Source: an uncultured Lachnospiraceae bacterium
GTDB taxonomy: Bacteria > Bacillota > Clostridia > Lachnospirales > Lachnospiraceae
Assembly: GCA_947650155.1 (NCBI GenBank)
Contig: CANSUS010000018.1
Coordinates: forward strand, 1-58,819
Direction of reading: 5' to 3'
DNA length: 58,819 bases
Under the pieces are notes generated by a model, which saw only the letters and a list, made by a program, of their open reading frames with translations, was not told the origin of the DNA and ran no database searches. This document shows, piece after piece, positions 24,993 through 33,598 of this stretch. Position 1 is the stretch's first letter, and every line of letters begins with the position of its first letter. Made by a program: the position numbers and the translations under genes.

Positions 24993-26831
24993 ATGGATAA
25001 ATTTGTTGTAAACATCATTCATCGTCCGGAAATGGTCCCGGAGTATGCGGAGAAGGTGACCGGACACGGAAAAGAAGAGGATATCGGAAGAAAAGCGCTT
25101 TTGACGGAGTCTTTGGATATCTTTAAGACACAGCAGGCAATCGCCCATAAAAACGGACTTAGGACAACCATTCAGATGACCTATGCATCTTTGTTTAATG
25201 AAGAGGCAATTGCACTTGCAAAGGAAGATCATGAAAAATACGGAGATGAGATCGCGTTATCTTTGCTTGGACTTCCCTGTAAGGAATTTCGTGAGAAATA
25301 CAAAACGAAAGATTTCTGCATCTGGATGTTTTCAATGGAGGATAAAAAATCCATTGTAAACGATGTGTTTGAAAAATTTCATGACGCATTTGGATTTTAT
25401 CCGGAATCTACAGGTTCCTATTATATGGATGCAGAACTGGTAAATTATATCAAAGAGACTTACCCGACTGTAAAATGCGCAGTGGCAACCTGCTGGGAAG
25501 AAGGCCCGAAAGCATATCATACCTGCAACAATTCATGGTATACTTTTATGGATGGCGGTCCTTGGGCGCCTTGGATTCCGTCAAAACAAAATGTACATGC
25601 ACCGGCAGCTGATGAAAGCGAAGATTCGGGAATTGTAGCGATTCCCCATCTTTCCAGAGATTTGCTTGCATGCTATGACGGTAACGGAAGTAACTTTGGC
25701 ACGCATCCGCAGAATGTGCTTCGCGGTATGATTTACGACACTGAGACATGGGAGTTCCCATATTTATATAACTTAATTGACCAGTATCGTTCTTTGGAAA
25801 AATACAATAATGGGTATGCTTATAATATGGTATTTGTAGGTCCGGGATGGATGAATAAGATGGGAAGATGGGAAGCGCCTTATGAACTCTTATTAAAATC
25901 CTATGAAGATGGTATGGCATATTATGGACAGCTTAAAAAAGAAGGAAAGCTGGATGATATGACTATGGCGGAGTTTGCAGATTATTATAGAGAAAAGAAA
26001 ACTTATACGGAGCCGGAATGCGCTCTCTGGAAAGATATTCTCTATGGTTCCGACAAACAGTTATTCTGGTTCTGCGATCCTTTCATGCGTGTCTGCGTCA
26101 ATATGGATCAGGGCGGAGCTATTGTTGATTTAAGACCCTATGCGGCAAAACTGAACTGGCCGGTAGGAATCGGAACAAAGCATGTGACGGATGCGTCCTA
26201 TCCTTTCCTGATTCAGGAAAAATACCGTGCAGGTTACTTTACTCATTATGCAGGAGAAGGAACTGTCAGAAGTGCAAAACTTACCTACAAAGGAGAAGAG
26301 GTGGATCTGTGCCTGTGCCGTACAAAAGCAAAATTTGTGCAGGAAGGAAACGTAAGAAGCCTCGTACTTGATCCGGTAGAGATCGAATTTGAAGATCTGA
26401 CTTTGAAGCTGCAGACTGTGATTTCTTTTGAAGAGGGCAGCTCGGATATTAAGATTGAAAGAAAGATTCAGGAAATGAGTGATCCGAATGCGGAAGTAGA
26501 GATCAACGAATACATGGTAGCATGCTATGGAACGACGGAGTACGCGGAAGATATGACCAATGTGAAACTGCATATTACAAACGGCAGCGAGGAAAGAAAC
26601 ATTGACTACGCTTATAAGTGCAGAGAGGAAGCATTAAAGGGAGCGAAGAGCGTCAGTGCCGTTATACCGGAAATCGAGACAAAAGTATCTCTTTGTGCCC
26701 AAAAAGAGGACGCAGCCGGCTATATGAAAGAGGGCTATGCATTCTCACCGATGTTTACACTGGGTTATACCACAAAGTTAAAGGATAAGGAGGCGTTTGC
26801 AACATGGCTCAAGCTGGAAAAGGCAAATTAA
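24993..26831 (+). CDS. Protein of unknown family in the galactan locus (carbohydrate-enzyme-like)
   Basis: A 612-residue cytoplasmic protein with no signal peptide or membrane segment; I do not recognise its family. The N-terminal ~330 residues alternate strands and helices. Segments such as GFYPESTGSYYMDAELVNY, TWEFPYLYNLIDQYR and FVGPGWMNKMGRWE recall the barrel of polysaccharide deacetylase or GH57-like enzymes. The last ~250 residues look beta-rich, like a sandwich domain. Aromatic and acidic residues are frequent, as in sugar-binding enzymes. It lies between the importer and an intracellular GH53 galactanase and has GGAGG upstream, so a role on imported galacto-oligosaccharides is plausible. 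That role is inference from context only. Its end overlaps the zinc-ribbon gene by 28 bp. Confidence 0.75.
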   Translation: MDKFVVNIIHRPEMVPEYAEKVTGHGKEEDIGRKALLTESLDIFKTQQAIAHKNGLRTTIQMTYASLFNEEAIALAKEDHEKYGDEIALSLLGLPCKEFREKYKTKDFCIWMFSMEDKKSIVNDVFEKFHDAFGFYPESTGSYYMDAELVNYIKETYPTVKCAVATCWEEGPKAYHTCNNSWYTFMDGGPWAPWIPSKQNVHAPAADESEDSGIVAIPHLSRDLLACYDGNGSNFGTHPQNVLRGMIYDTETWEFPYLYNLIDQYRSLEKYNNGYAYNMVFVGPGWMNKMGRWEAPYELLLKSYEDGMAYYGQLKKEGKLDDMTMAEFADYYREKKTYTEPECALWKDILYGSDKQLFWFCDPFMRVCVNMDQGGAIVDLRPYAAKLNWPVGIGTKHVTDASYPFLIQEKYRAGYFTHYAGEGTVRSAKLTYKGEEVDLCLCRTKAKFVQEGNVRSLVLDPVEIEFEDLTLKLQTVISFEEGSSDIKIERKIQEMSDPNAEVEINEYMVACYGTTEYAEDMTNVKLHITNGSEERNIDYAYKCREEALKGAKSVSAVIPEIETKVSLCAQKEDAAGYMKEGYAFSPMFTLGYTTKLKDKEAFATWLKLEKAN

Positions 26832-27016
26832 ATTATAGATGTCCTTCCTGTTTTATGAGAGATCTGGACATCGATATGTTTTATGATAAAGATAAAAAAG
26901 AATATTATTGTATCCGCTGTCAGTATACCGGTTCGGAAGAGGATGTTCTTAAAAAGAATGAGATGGCAAGATTCCGTTATCGCGCCATGTCAAAGAGGAT
27001 TACGAATTTTGACTGA
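26804..27016 (+). CDS. Small zinc-ribbon protein
   Basis: A 70-residue protein with two CxxC pairs (C13/C16 and C36/C39) spaced like a zinc ribbon, followed by a basic helical tail. The start overlaps the end of the previous gene by 28 bp in a different frame; AAGGAGG ten bases before the ATG confirms it is a real, translationally coupled gene. It could bind nucleic acid or a protein partner. Function is unknown, and its link to galactan use is only by position. Confidence 0.8.
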   Translation: MAQAGKGKLNYRCPSCFMRDLDIDMFYDKDKKEYYCIRCQYTGSEEDVLKKNEMARFRYRAMSKRITNFD

Positions 27017-27076
27017 GCGGTATGTTTTTTCATGTAAGTTTGCACGATAAAGAAAGAAAGGTGTGAAAAAGAAATC

Positions 27077-28180
27077 ATGGAGCAGTTTATAAAAGGAATG
27101 GATATTTCTACTCTCTCGGAGGTAGAGCGTTTAGGTGGGAAATTTTATAAAGACGGCGTGGAGATGGAACTTCTTTCCATACTGGAAAGTTATAATGTAA
27201 ATGCCGTGAGACTGAGACTATGGAATAATCCGTATTCTGAGGATGGCAGACCTTATGGCGCGGGCGGAAATGATTTTGAGACTACTTGTGAACTGGCAAA
27301 ACGTGCGCTTGACAAGCACATGGATTTTTTACTTGATTTTCACTACAGTGATTTCTGGGCGGACCCGGGCAAGCAGATCATTCCAAAGGCATGGCAGGGG
27401 AAGAATGTGGAGCAGCTGGAACAGTCGGTATATGAATATACGAAAGCGACTCTGCTTGCGCTGCAGGAAAACGATGCGTTTCCTACCATGATCCAGGTGG
27501 GAAATGAACTGACTAACGGGCTTTTGTGGCCTTATGGAAAAGTACCGGAATATGATAATATTGCCAGATTTATCAATGCAGGTATCCGCGGGGTTCGTGC
27601 CGTAGATCCTAAAGTACCAATTATGATCCATTTGGATAACGGCGGCAGCAATGAACTTTATCGAACCTGGTTTGATGAGTTTATGAAACGGGGCAGCGAT
27701 TTCCAGATCATTGGATTATCCTATTATCCGTTTTGGCATGGAACTTTGGAAGACCTTGCAAATAACATGAATGATATAGCGGTAAGATATGGAAAAGAGT
27801 TGATTGTAGCAGAGGTCTCTATGGGCTATACGGTGGAAGACTATAAAGCTTATGAAAAATTGCCGGATGATAAACGCAAGGGCATGGCAACAAAGCCGGA
27901 ACTTGCAGAAAAAGTACCTTATCCGATGACGCCGGGCGGGCAATGCGGTTTTATGCAGGATTTTATGAGCGTGATTCAAAACGTACCGGAAGAAAAAGGA
28001 AAAGGCTTTTTCTACTGGGAGCCTGCTTGGATACCGGTAGAAGGAAGCGGCTGGGCAACGGAAGCGGCGCTGGAATATACAAAAGAAAAAGGTCCTTGTG
28101 GAAATGAGTGGGCAAATCAGGCATTGTTTGATTATGATGGAAACGCCCTTCCAGCACTTAAAGTGATCCGGGATTTTTAA
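27077..28180 (+). CDS. Cytoplasmic GH53 endo-beta-1,4-galactanase
   Basis: A 367-residue stand-alone GH53 enzyme. Acid/base E144 lies in QVGNELTNG and nucleophile E246 in IVAEVSMGYT; DFHYSDFWADP and LSYYPFWHGT match the secreted paralogue. There is no signal peptide and no accessory module, so it should act inside the cell, probably shortening imported galacto-oligosaccharides. It starts 60 bp after the zinc-ribbon gene and ends at a strong terminator. The ribosome site is weak: AAAGG lies about 15 bases upstream. No GH2 or GH42 beta-galactosidase gene is nearby to finish the degradation. Confidence 0.93.
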   Translation: MEQFIKGMDISTLSEVERLGGKFYKDGVEMELLSILESYNVNAVRLRLWNNPYSEDGRPYGAGGNDFETTCELAKRALDKHMDFLLDFHYSDFWADPGKQIIPKAWQGKNVEQLEQSVYEYTKATLLALQENDAFPTMIQVGNELTNGLLWPYGKVPEYDNIARFINAGIRGVRAVDPKVPIMIHLDNGGSNELYRTWFDEFMKRGSDFQIIGLSYYPFWHGTLEDLANNMNDIAVRYGKELIVAEVSMGYTVEDYKAYEKLPDDKRKGMATKPELAEKVPYPMTPGGQCGFMQDFMSVIQNVPEEKGKGFFYWEPAWIPVEGSGWATEAALEYTKEKGPCGNEWANQALFDYDGNALPALKVIRDF

Positions 28181-28202
28181 GGGATGATTGGGATCGGGTG
28201 TC

Positions 28203-28236
28203 AAAAAGGAATCGGAATAAATACCGGTTCCTTTTT
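28203..28236 (+). terminator. Terminator after the galactan locus
   Basis: 13-bp stem with one G-U pair (28203-28215 with 28224-28236), 8-nt loop and six Ts. Confidence 0.85.
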
Positions 28237-28247
28237 TATAAAAATTC

Positions 28248-28276
28248 TTTAAAAAAAAAGAGGTTTATGCTATAAT
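28248..28276 (+). promoter_or_regulatory. Sigma-A promoter for the second hemerythrin
   Basis: TTTAAA (28248-28253), 17-bp A-rich spacer, perfect TATAAT (28271-28276). Confidence 0.65.
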
Positions 28277-28367
28277 GATAAATAAATAGGTGACAGAAGC
28301 CTGATAAAATACAAAAAATAAAAGCGTCGTTTTCCAGTGGTGAGAAAGCGACTGTTGGGAGAATCAT

Positions 28368-28811
28368 ATGTTTGATTTTAAATTTAACTGGGATCCGCAG
28401 ATAGAGACGGGAATCACAGAAGTTGATGACCAACACAAGGTATTGTTCCGCATCGGGCGGGATATCGAACAGCTTTTACAGTTTCGTTGTATTGGCGTCA
28501 CGGAAAAGCAGCTTTTGGATATTGTATGTGAACTGCGGGATTATACGGCCTATCATTATTATGAAGAAGAGGCTTTAATGGAGCAGGCAGGATATTCCAA
28601 GATTGAAGAGCAGAGGGCGGCGCACAGAAAATTTGCGCAGTACGTGGAAAATATAGACTGTCCTGCAATGAGGGATAACCCTGAAAGAGAACTTAAAAAA
28701 GTAAGAGATGCATTACAGGATATGATATTCAACCATATGATGGTTGACGATCAGGAGATGGCAAAAGCAATAAAGCCGTTTCTTGAAAATCAGAAAGTCG
28801 TAATGACTTAA
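28368..28811 (+). CDS. Bacteriohemerythrin with one substituted iron ligand
   Basis: A 147-residue hemerythrin-fold protein. H23, H63 and E67 (HYYEEE), H86, H123 and D127 or D128 match the di-iron ligands. The first histidine of the usual HxxxH pair is replaced: the segment reads EEQRAAHRKF, with Q82 where the other hemerythrin in this window has H78. The site may bind iron differently or lose one iron; a neighbouring glutamate could compensate. GGGAG precedes the ATG, and own promoter and terminator make it monocistronic. Confidence 0.87.
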   Translation: MFDFKFNWDPQIETGITEVDDQHKVLFRIGRDIEQLLQFRCIGVTEKQLLDIVCELRDYTAYHYYEEEALMEQAGYSKIEEQRAAHRKFAQYVENIDCPAMRDNPERELKKVRDALQDMIFNHMMVDDQEMAKAIKPFLENQKVVMT

Positions 28812-28818
28812 CAGCAGG

Positions 28819-28846
28819 GAGAATGTTATTGAAAAATAGCATTCTC
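28819..28846 (+). terminator. Terminator after the second hemerythrin
   Basis: 12-bp stem with one G-U pair (28819-28830 with 28835-28846), GAAA loop, five Ts after. Confidence 0.85.
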
Positions 28847-28890
28847 TTTTTAAAATCAGAAAGCGTGCAGTAAGGGAGAGCATAAGTGCT

Positions 28891-29262
28891 ATGGAGGAGA
28901 ATGTAAAGGTTTGGATTGCAGAACTCTGCAGGAATGCAGGTATGGAAGAAGAGTTCAGGAGAAGGTTTATCGACAGACTTTTACGTTCTGCTGAAATTTA
29001 TGAAGAGCTTCTTTATTATGCACAGCACTTGGATTTCTTATGTCAATATAAGATACAGGGTTATACGATTGCAGATATTATGGTATGGCAGATTGATCAT
29101 TTTAAAGCGAAGCTTGACAGAGGTAAATATGATATGAAGCATAATCCGAGTAAAATGGTAGTGATGGCATTTGACACCTTTTTGAACATGGAAGAAAAAC
29201 CGGAGGAATATATAAAGCTTTTCCAGAGCGAAACAGGGACAGACTATCCGGGGAAATTTTAG
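28891..29262 (+). CDS. Hypothetical helical protein, 123 residues
   Basis: I do not recognise the family. The sequence is almost wholly helical, with a run of acidic/basic residues and aromatic patches (YEELLYYAQHLDFL, DIMVWQIDHFKAKL) and no signal or membrane segment. A GGGAGAG site lies ten bases before the ATG. It starts 38 bp before the VanZ-like gene on the same strand, so the two may be co-transcribed. Codon use matches the neighbours, which supports a real gene. Confidence 0.72.
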   Translation: MEENVKVWIAELCRNAGMEEEFRRRFIDRLLRSAEIYEELLYYAQHLDFLCQYKIQGYTIADIMVWQIDHFKAKLDRGKYDMKHNPSKMVVMAFDTFLNMEEKPEEYIKLFQSETGTDYPGKF

Positions 29263-29299
29263 ATCAGGGCAGGAGCAGACAATAACAGGATAAGGGATC

Positions 29300-29839
29300 A
29301 TGCAATATATAAAAATGTTTTTTAAAAAATTTTTACGATTTTTGTTAAAACCGCTTTCTTTTGTACCGGCGTTACTTGTTATGTATATGATAGTTTCTTT
29401 TTCAGCGCAGGATGGAGTGACTTCTTCACAGATAAGCGGACAAGTCAGTGATGGGATTGTGGCAGTATTAAATGAAAAGCTGAATCTTGGTTTTAGTGAA
29501 GAGCAGATAGCTGAGTATTCAGGTAAGATAGAACATTATGTGAGGAAACTGGCACATGTGACGGAATATTTTATATTGGCAGTTTCTGTGGCATTTCCTC
29601 TGTATGTATATGGTTTAAGGGGGATAGCGCTCGTTTTGGTGGCAGGAATTTTCTGCGTGAGTTTTGCAGGACTGGATGAATATCATCAGTCATTTGTGGC
29701 AGGAAGAAGTCCGTCTAAACGGGATGTTCTGATTGACAGTATTGGAGTGATTCTGGGAATCACAGTAACAAGAATCGTGGGATTTGTGGGTAGAAAGACG
29801 ATTTTTCGACCTTTGGCAAACACAAATAAAGAAGAGTAA
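29300..29839 (+). CDS. VanZ-like membrane protein
   Basis: A 179-residue membrane protein with about four hydrophobic segments. The VanZ family signatures are clear: RKLAHVTEYFILA near residues 81-93 and GLDEYHQSFVAGRSPSKRD near 117-135, followed by IDSIGVILG. VanZ from enterococci gives low-level teicoplanin resistance, but most chromosomal relatives have no known role, so no resistance is implied. It lies between two unrecognised genes in a probable operon. Confidence 0.88.
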   Translation: MQYIKMFFKKFLRFLLKPLSFVPALLVMYMIVSFSAQDGVTSSQISGQVSDGIVAVLNEKLNLGFSEEQIAEYSGKIEHYVRKLAHVTEYFILAVSVAFPLYVYGLRGIALVLVAGIFCVSFAGLDEYHQSFVAGRSPSKRDVLIDSIGVILGITVTRIVGFVGRKTIFRPLANTNKEE

Positions 29840-29875
29840 CCATTATTTTTCAAAAAGAAAGAACAGGGAATGCCT

Positions 29876-30469
29876 ATGGAAAGTACAGTATTGATTAAAG
29901 CGCATAAAATGACAGGTGTACGGTTCGAATTGGGAGGAATAAAAGGAAAGAGTACAGGTATTATGACTGTACCGCAGGTACTTAAGGAAGTGGAAAGCGC
30001 CAGACCGGCGGGGATATTAAATTCAGTTTTTTACAGAAATCTGTTGAAAATCGATTCTAATCTGCCCCTTATTTATGCTGGACTGGTTTACATGTATTAT
30101 AGGAAAGAAGAGAAGGTGCACAGCCTGGAGCAGCTGATTGAACAGCTTACAGAAGAAAACATTATGGGGTTTTATGAAAGCTGGATTTATGAAGACAAAT
30201 TAAAAAGGCTTCTGGTAGAGACTGCTTATGGGATGAGTGCTGAAAAGGACTGGGATGGAGGATATGCACAGATAGTAAAAAGTATAGTATTGGATAAAAA
30301 CGGGCAGTACTATCGCTTTTTGGGTAGCGAAAAAGAAGCGTTTGGACATTTTTTAATTGAAAATTGCGAAGTATTCGGAGTTGATGGAGAAAGGCAGGAA
30401 AATCTGGGCTCTGTTTATGAACAGGGAGGGAAATATTATATGAATCTTGCATTGTGTATTGTTTTTTAA
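29876..30469 (+). CDS. Hypothetical protein, 197 residues
   Basis: Family not recognised. A soluble, mixed alpha/beta protein with no signal peptide; the middle (about 70-140) is helical and rich in Glu, Lys and Tyr. I chose the ATG at 29876 because AGGGA lies six bases upstream, while the in-frame ATG at 29870 has no good site. It ends 9 bp before the -35 of the trkA promoter and has no clear terminator of its own. Function unknown. Confidence 0.7.
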   Translation: MESTVLIKAHKMTGVRFELGGIKGKSTGIMTVPQVLKEVESARPAGILNSVFYRNLLKIDSNLPLIYAGLVYMYYRKEEKVHSLEQLIEQLTEENIMGFYESWIYEDKLKRLLVETAYGMSAEKDWDGGYAQIVKSIVLDKNGQYYRFLGSEKEAFGHFLIENCEVFGVDGERQENLGSVYEQGGKYYMNLALCIVF

Positions 30470-30477
30470 CCGCAATC

Positions 30478-30506
30478 TTGATTAATGGTAAAGAACGGAA
30501 TATAAT
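30478..30506 (+). promoter_or_regulatory. Sigma-A promoter for trkA-trkH
   Basis: TTGATT (30478-30483), 17-bp spacer, perfect TATAAT (30501-30506), about 80 bp before trkA. The leader shows no c-di-AMP riboswitch that I recognise. Confidence 0.7.
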
Positions 30507-30587
30507 AGGATTGTTTTTAATATTGATACCGGTTATCCAGGCAGGGGCTGATGGATATGGATAGCCGTCACAGAGGAGAAATGCAGT

Positions 30588-31943
30588 ATGCGTATTATTA
30601 TTGTAGGCTGCGGAAATGTGGGTGCAACACTGGCAGAGCAGCTTAGTAAAGAGGGACATAATATTACCATTGTGGATACGAAGGAAAGGGCAGTCCGGGA
30701 TATTTCCAATAATTTTGATGTGATGGGGATTGTAGGAAATGGAGCTTCCTTCAGTGTACAGTCAGAGGCAGGGGTCGAATCTGCCGATCTGCTAATTGCA
30801 ATTACAGATTCAGATGAATTGAATCTGCTCTGTTGTCTGATTGCCAAAAAGGCAGGCGGCTGTCATACGATTGCCAGGGTTCGTAATCCTGTATACAGCA
30901 GAGAAATTGGATATATCAAAGAAGAGCTTGGGCTTTCTATGGTAATCAATCCGGAATTTGCTGCAGCAATGGAGATTGGAAGGGTACTGAAATTTCCTTC
31001 AGCGGTTGAGATGGATACTTTTGCCAAAGGCAGGGTAGAGCTGATACGATACCGGATTAAAGAGGAAAGTATTTTACATGATATGCCGTTAAAAGATATT
31101 TCACTGAAACTGCATTGTGACGTGCTGGTATGCGTAGTAGAGCGTGGGGATGAGATTGTGATTCCCGATGGAGATTTTGTATTGAAGGAAAAGGATACCA
31201 TATCTATTGTTGCTTCTTCGCAAAACGCCACTCAGTTTTTTAAAAAACTGGGGGCAGCCACTACAAGAGCCAGGGACGTCATTATTGTAGGAGGAGGAGA
31301 AACATCCTATTACTTGTCCATGCAGCTTCTGGCTATGGGAGTTAAGGTAAAGATTATTGAGCATGATAAAAAAAGATGTGAAGAACTGAGCGAACTTCTG
31401 CCGCAGGCGCTTATTATATATGGTGATGGAACAGACCGCGATCTGCTGCTGGAAGAAGGAATGGTAAATACAGAAGCTTTTGTTTCCATGACAAATTTTG
31501 ATGAAGAAAACATTATGCTGACTTTATTTGCGAAGCGTCTGTCCAAGGCAAAACTGATTACGAAGGTACACCGTATTGCGTATGACGAGATTATCGATGA
31601 GCTGGATCTCGGAACGGTTATTTATCCGAAATATATTACAGCCGAAAGTATTATTCAGTATGTCAGGGCAATGCAGAATTCCATCGGAAGTAATATCGAG
31701 ACGTTATACCGGTTAAATAATAACAGGGTAGAAGCATTGGAGTTTGTTGTGAAAGAGGATTCTCCGGTGGTAGGGATTCCGCTTCAGGAACTGAATTTAA
31801 AGAAAAACATTCTGATCTGCTGCATTAGTCATAAGGGAAAGATTATTACTCCAAGAGGGCAGAGTGTTATAAGTGTGGGAGATACGGTTGTGATTGTTAC
31901 TGTTATTACCGGCCTGCATGATATTAAGGATATACTGAAATAG
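30588..31943 (+). CDS. trkA: Trk potassium uptake regulatory subunit TrkA
   Basis: A 451-residue cytoplasmic protein made of two tandem units, each an NAD-binding Rossmann domain followed by a TrkA_C domain. The first nucleotide site is GCGNVGATLAEQL, the second VGGGETSYYLSMQL near residue 231. TrkA binds nucleotides and gates the TrkH channel. The double-unit form is the usual TrkA length rather than the single-unit KtrA. A GAGGAG site lies nine bases before the ATG. TrkH starts about 20 bp downstream. Confidence 0.94.
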   Translation: MRIIIVGCGNVGATLAEQLSKEGHNITIVDTKERAVRDISNNFDVMGIVGNGASFSVQSEAGVESADLLIAITDSDELNLLCCLIAKKAGGCHTIARVRNPVYSREIGYIKEELGLSMVINPEFAAAMEIGRVLKFPSAVEMDTFAKGRVELIRYRIKEESILHDMPLKDISLKLHCDVLVCVVERGDEIVIPDGDFVLKEKDTISIVASSQNATQFFKKLGAATTRARDVIIVGGGETSYYLSMQLLAMGVKVKIIEHDKKRCEELSELLPQALIIYGDGTDRDLLLEEGMVNTEAFVSMTNFDEENIMLTLFAKRLSKAKLITKVHRIAYDEIIDELDLGTVIYPKYITAESIIQYVRAMQNSIGSNIETLYRLNNNRVEALEFVVKEDSPVVGIPLQELNLKKNILICCISHKGKIITPRGQSVISVGDTVVIVTVITGLHDIKDILK

Positions 31944-31963
31944 GGAGAGGATTGGGAAGTTAT

Positions 31964-33409
31964 ATGGAAAGCATGAATCATTCTATTATCCGGTATATTT
32001 TATGCAGGGTAATTGAGCTGACAGGAATTTTACTGCTGTTTCCCTGTGTGATTGCACTGATTTACAGAGAAAAGCAGGGATTTGTATTTTCAGGGGTGGC
32101 GGCAGGCTGCCTTATTTTAGGAAGTATCGGAAAGAGATGGAAAGCAAAAAGCACAGTCTTTTACGCCAGAGAAGGATTTGTTACGGTATCACTCAGCTGG
32201 ATTGTGATCAGTCTGATCGGCGCACTTCCGTTTTACCTGACAGGAGAGATTTCATCTTATGTGGATGCCATTTTTGAAACGGTTTCAGGGCTGACGACGA
32301 CAGGAGGAACAATTCTGGCGGATGTGGAGACAATATCGTATACGACACAGTTTTGGAGATGTTTTACTCATTGGATAGGCGGTATGGGCGTGCTTGTTCT
32401 GATTATGGCAATTATGCCTTTATCAGGGAGTTATAATATGCATCTGATGCGTGCGGAAAGCCCGGGACCATCTGTAGGAAAGCTGGTTCCGAAAGTGAAA
32501 ACGACAGCAATGATACTGTATGGTATTTATATTGTCATTACATTTTCTGCAATTATTGCACTCTGCCTTTCGGGACTGCCTTTGTATGAATCGGTTACGC
32601 TTACATTTTCTACAGTAGGAACAGGTGGATTTGGTGTATTAAATTCCAGTATTGCAGATTATCCGATGGTGACACAGAGTATTTTTACAATTTTTATGAT
32701 TTTGTGCGGCGTGAATTTTAATCTGTATTATCTGTTTCTGATCAGGAAACCGAAGGAAGCGTTAAAGAGCGAAGAATTAAGATTATATATTGGAATCTTA
32801 TTAGTGAGTGCAATATTGATTACGATCAATATCAGGGGCGATTTTGGAAACCTATATGAAGCGTTTCATCATGCGATTTTCCAGACCGCATCCATTATGA
32901 CAACGACGGGATTTATAACGGTGGATTTTGGAAAATGGCCGGAATTTTCCAGGACAATTTTGTTTTTATTAATGCTGGTTGGGGCCTGTGCCGGAAGTAC
33001 AGGGGGCGGTTTTAAAGTATCCAGACTGTTAATTATGCTAAAATCCATGCGTAATGAATTGTCTTATGTGATACATCCCCGCAGCATCAAAAAGATCCAT
33101 ATGGATGAACATACGGTTTCCGAAGTGGTGATAAAGTCCACACAGGTTTATGTGATGACATATGTGACGGTTTATTTGCTTTCTGTTCTGGCGCTTGCTC
33201 TGGACAAATATGATTTTGCAACAAATTTTACAGCCGTTGCAGCAAATTTAAATAATATTGGTCCATGTCTGGGAGAGATTGGACCGACAGGAAATTATGC
33301 GGGTTATTCCATTTTTTCCAAATTTGTTCTGATGTTTGATATGTTGACGGGACGACTGGAGTTATTTCCCATGTTGATTTTGTTTTCACCTAAGACGTGG
33401 AGAAGATAA
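31964..33409 (+). CDS. trkH: Trk potassium transporter membrane subunit TrkH
   Basis: A membrane protein of about 481 residues with four pseudo-repeats, each carrying a selectivity-filter loop: GLTTTGGT, STVGTGGFG, MTTTGFIT and CAGSTGGG. These line the pore through which potassium enters, with TrkA as the gate. The start is uncertain: an in-frame TTG at 31952 has GGGAGAGG immediately before it, ATG 31964 has GGGAAG four bases away, and ATG 31973 is also possible. I favour 31964. It forms an operon with trkA. Confidence 0.93.
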   Translation: MESMNHSIIRYILCRVIELTGILLLFPCVIALIYREKQGFVFSGVAAGCLILGSIGKRWKAKSTVFYAREGFVTVSLSWIVISLIGALPFYLTGEISSYVDAIFETVSGLTTTGGTILADVETISYTTQFWRCFTHWIGGMGVLVLIMAIMPLSGSYNMHLMRAESPGPSVGKLVPKVKTTAMILYGIYIVITFSAIIALCLSGLPLYESVTLTFSTVGTGGFGVLNSSIADYPMVTQSIFTIFMILCGVNFNLYYLFLIRKPKEALKSEELRLYIGILLVSAILITINIRGDFGNLYEAFHHAIFQTASIMTTTGFITVDFGKWPEFSRTILFLLMLVGACAGSTGGGFKVSRLLIMLKSMRNELSYVIHPRSIKKIHMDEHTVSEVVIKSTQVYVMTYVTVYLLSVLALALDKYDFATNFTAVAANLNNIGPCLGEIGPTGNYAGYSIFSKFVLMFDMLTGRLELFPMLILFSPKTWRR

Positions 33410-33434
33410 AAGAAAAATAAAGTTAAATATACCT

Positions 33435-33485
33435 AAAACAGCTATCACGAAGAGACTAAATTAATCTCTTCGTGATAGCTGTTTT
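33435..33485. terminator. Long perfect hairpin after trkH
   Basis: Arms 33435-33455 and 33465-33485 give a perfect 21-bp stem with a 9-nt loop, A-run and T-run at the ends. It can terminate in both directions, although no gene approaches from the right. Confidence 0.8.
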
Positions 33486-33500
33486 CAGGCACGACTACTG

Positions 33501-33565
33501 TAACTATGATAACATAGGAAAAAAGAAAAGTCTAGCATTTTTTTTGTCCTGTGTTATCATAGTTA
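33501..33565. repeat. Inverted repeat upstream of the helicase gene
   Basis: Arms 33501-33519 and 33547-33565 match over 19 bp with one mismatch (core AACTATGATAACA). The 27-nt loop holds a poly-A/poly-T stretch. It lies 33 bp before the helicase start, separate from the trkH terminator, and has no T-run after it, so it may be an operator, attenuator or the end of a small RNA. Confidence 0.7.
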
Positions 33566-33598
33566 TAGTTTAAACAATGATTCTGATCAGCCGGCGTG

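Noticed and set aside
29300-29839. Glycopeptide resistance gene
   Set aside because: VanZ-like proteins are widespread on chromosomes. No vanA/vanH/vanX neighbours are present, so a resistance role is unsupported.
30507-30587. c-di-AMP riboswitch before trkA
   Set aside because: Potassium genes are common targets, but the leader is only about 80 nt and lacks the conserved elements. Only weak local pairing was seen.
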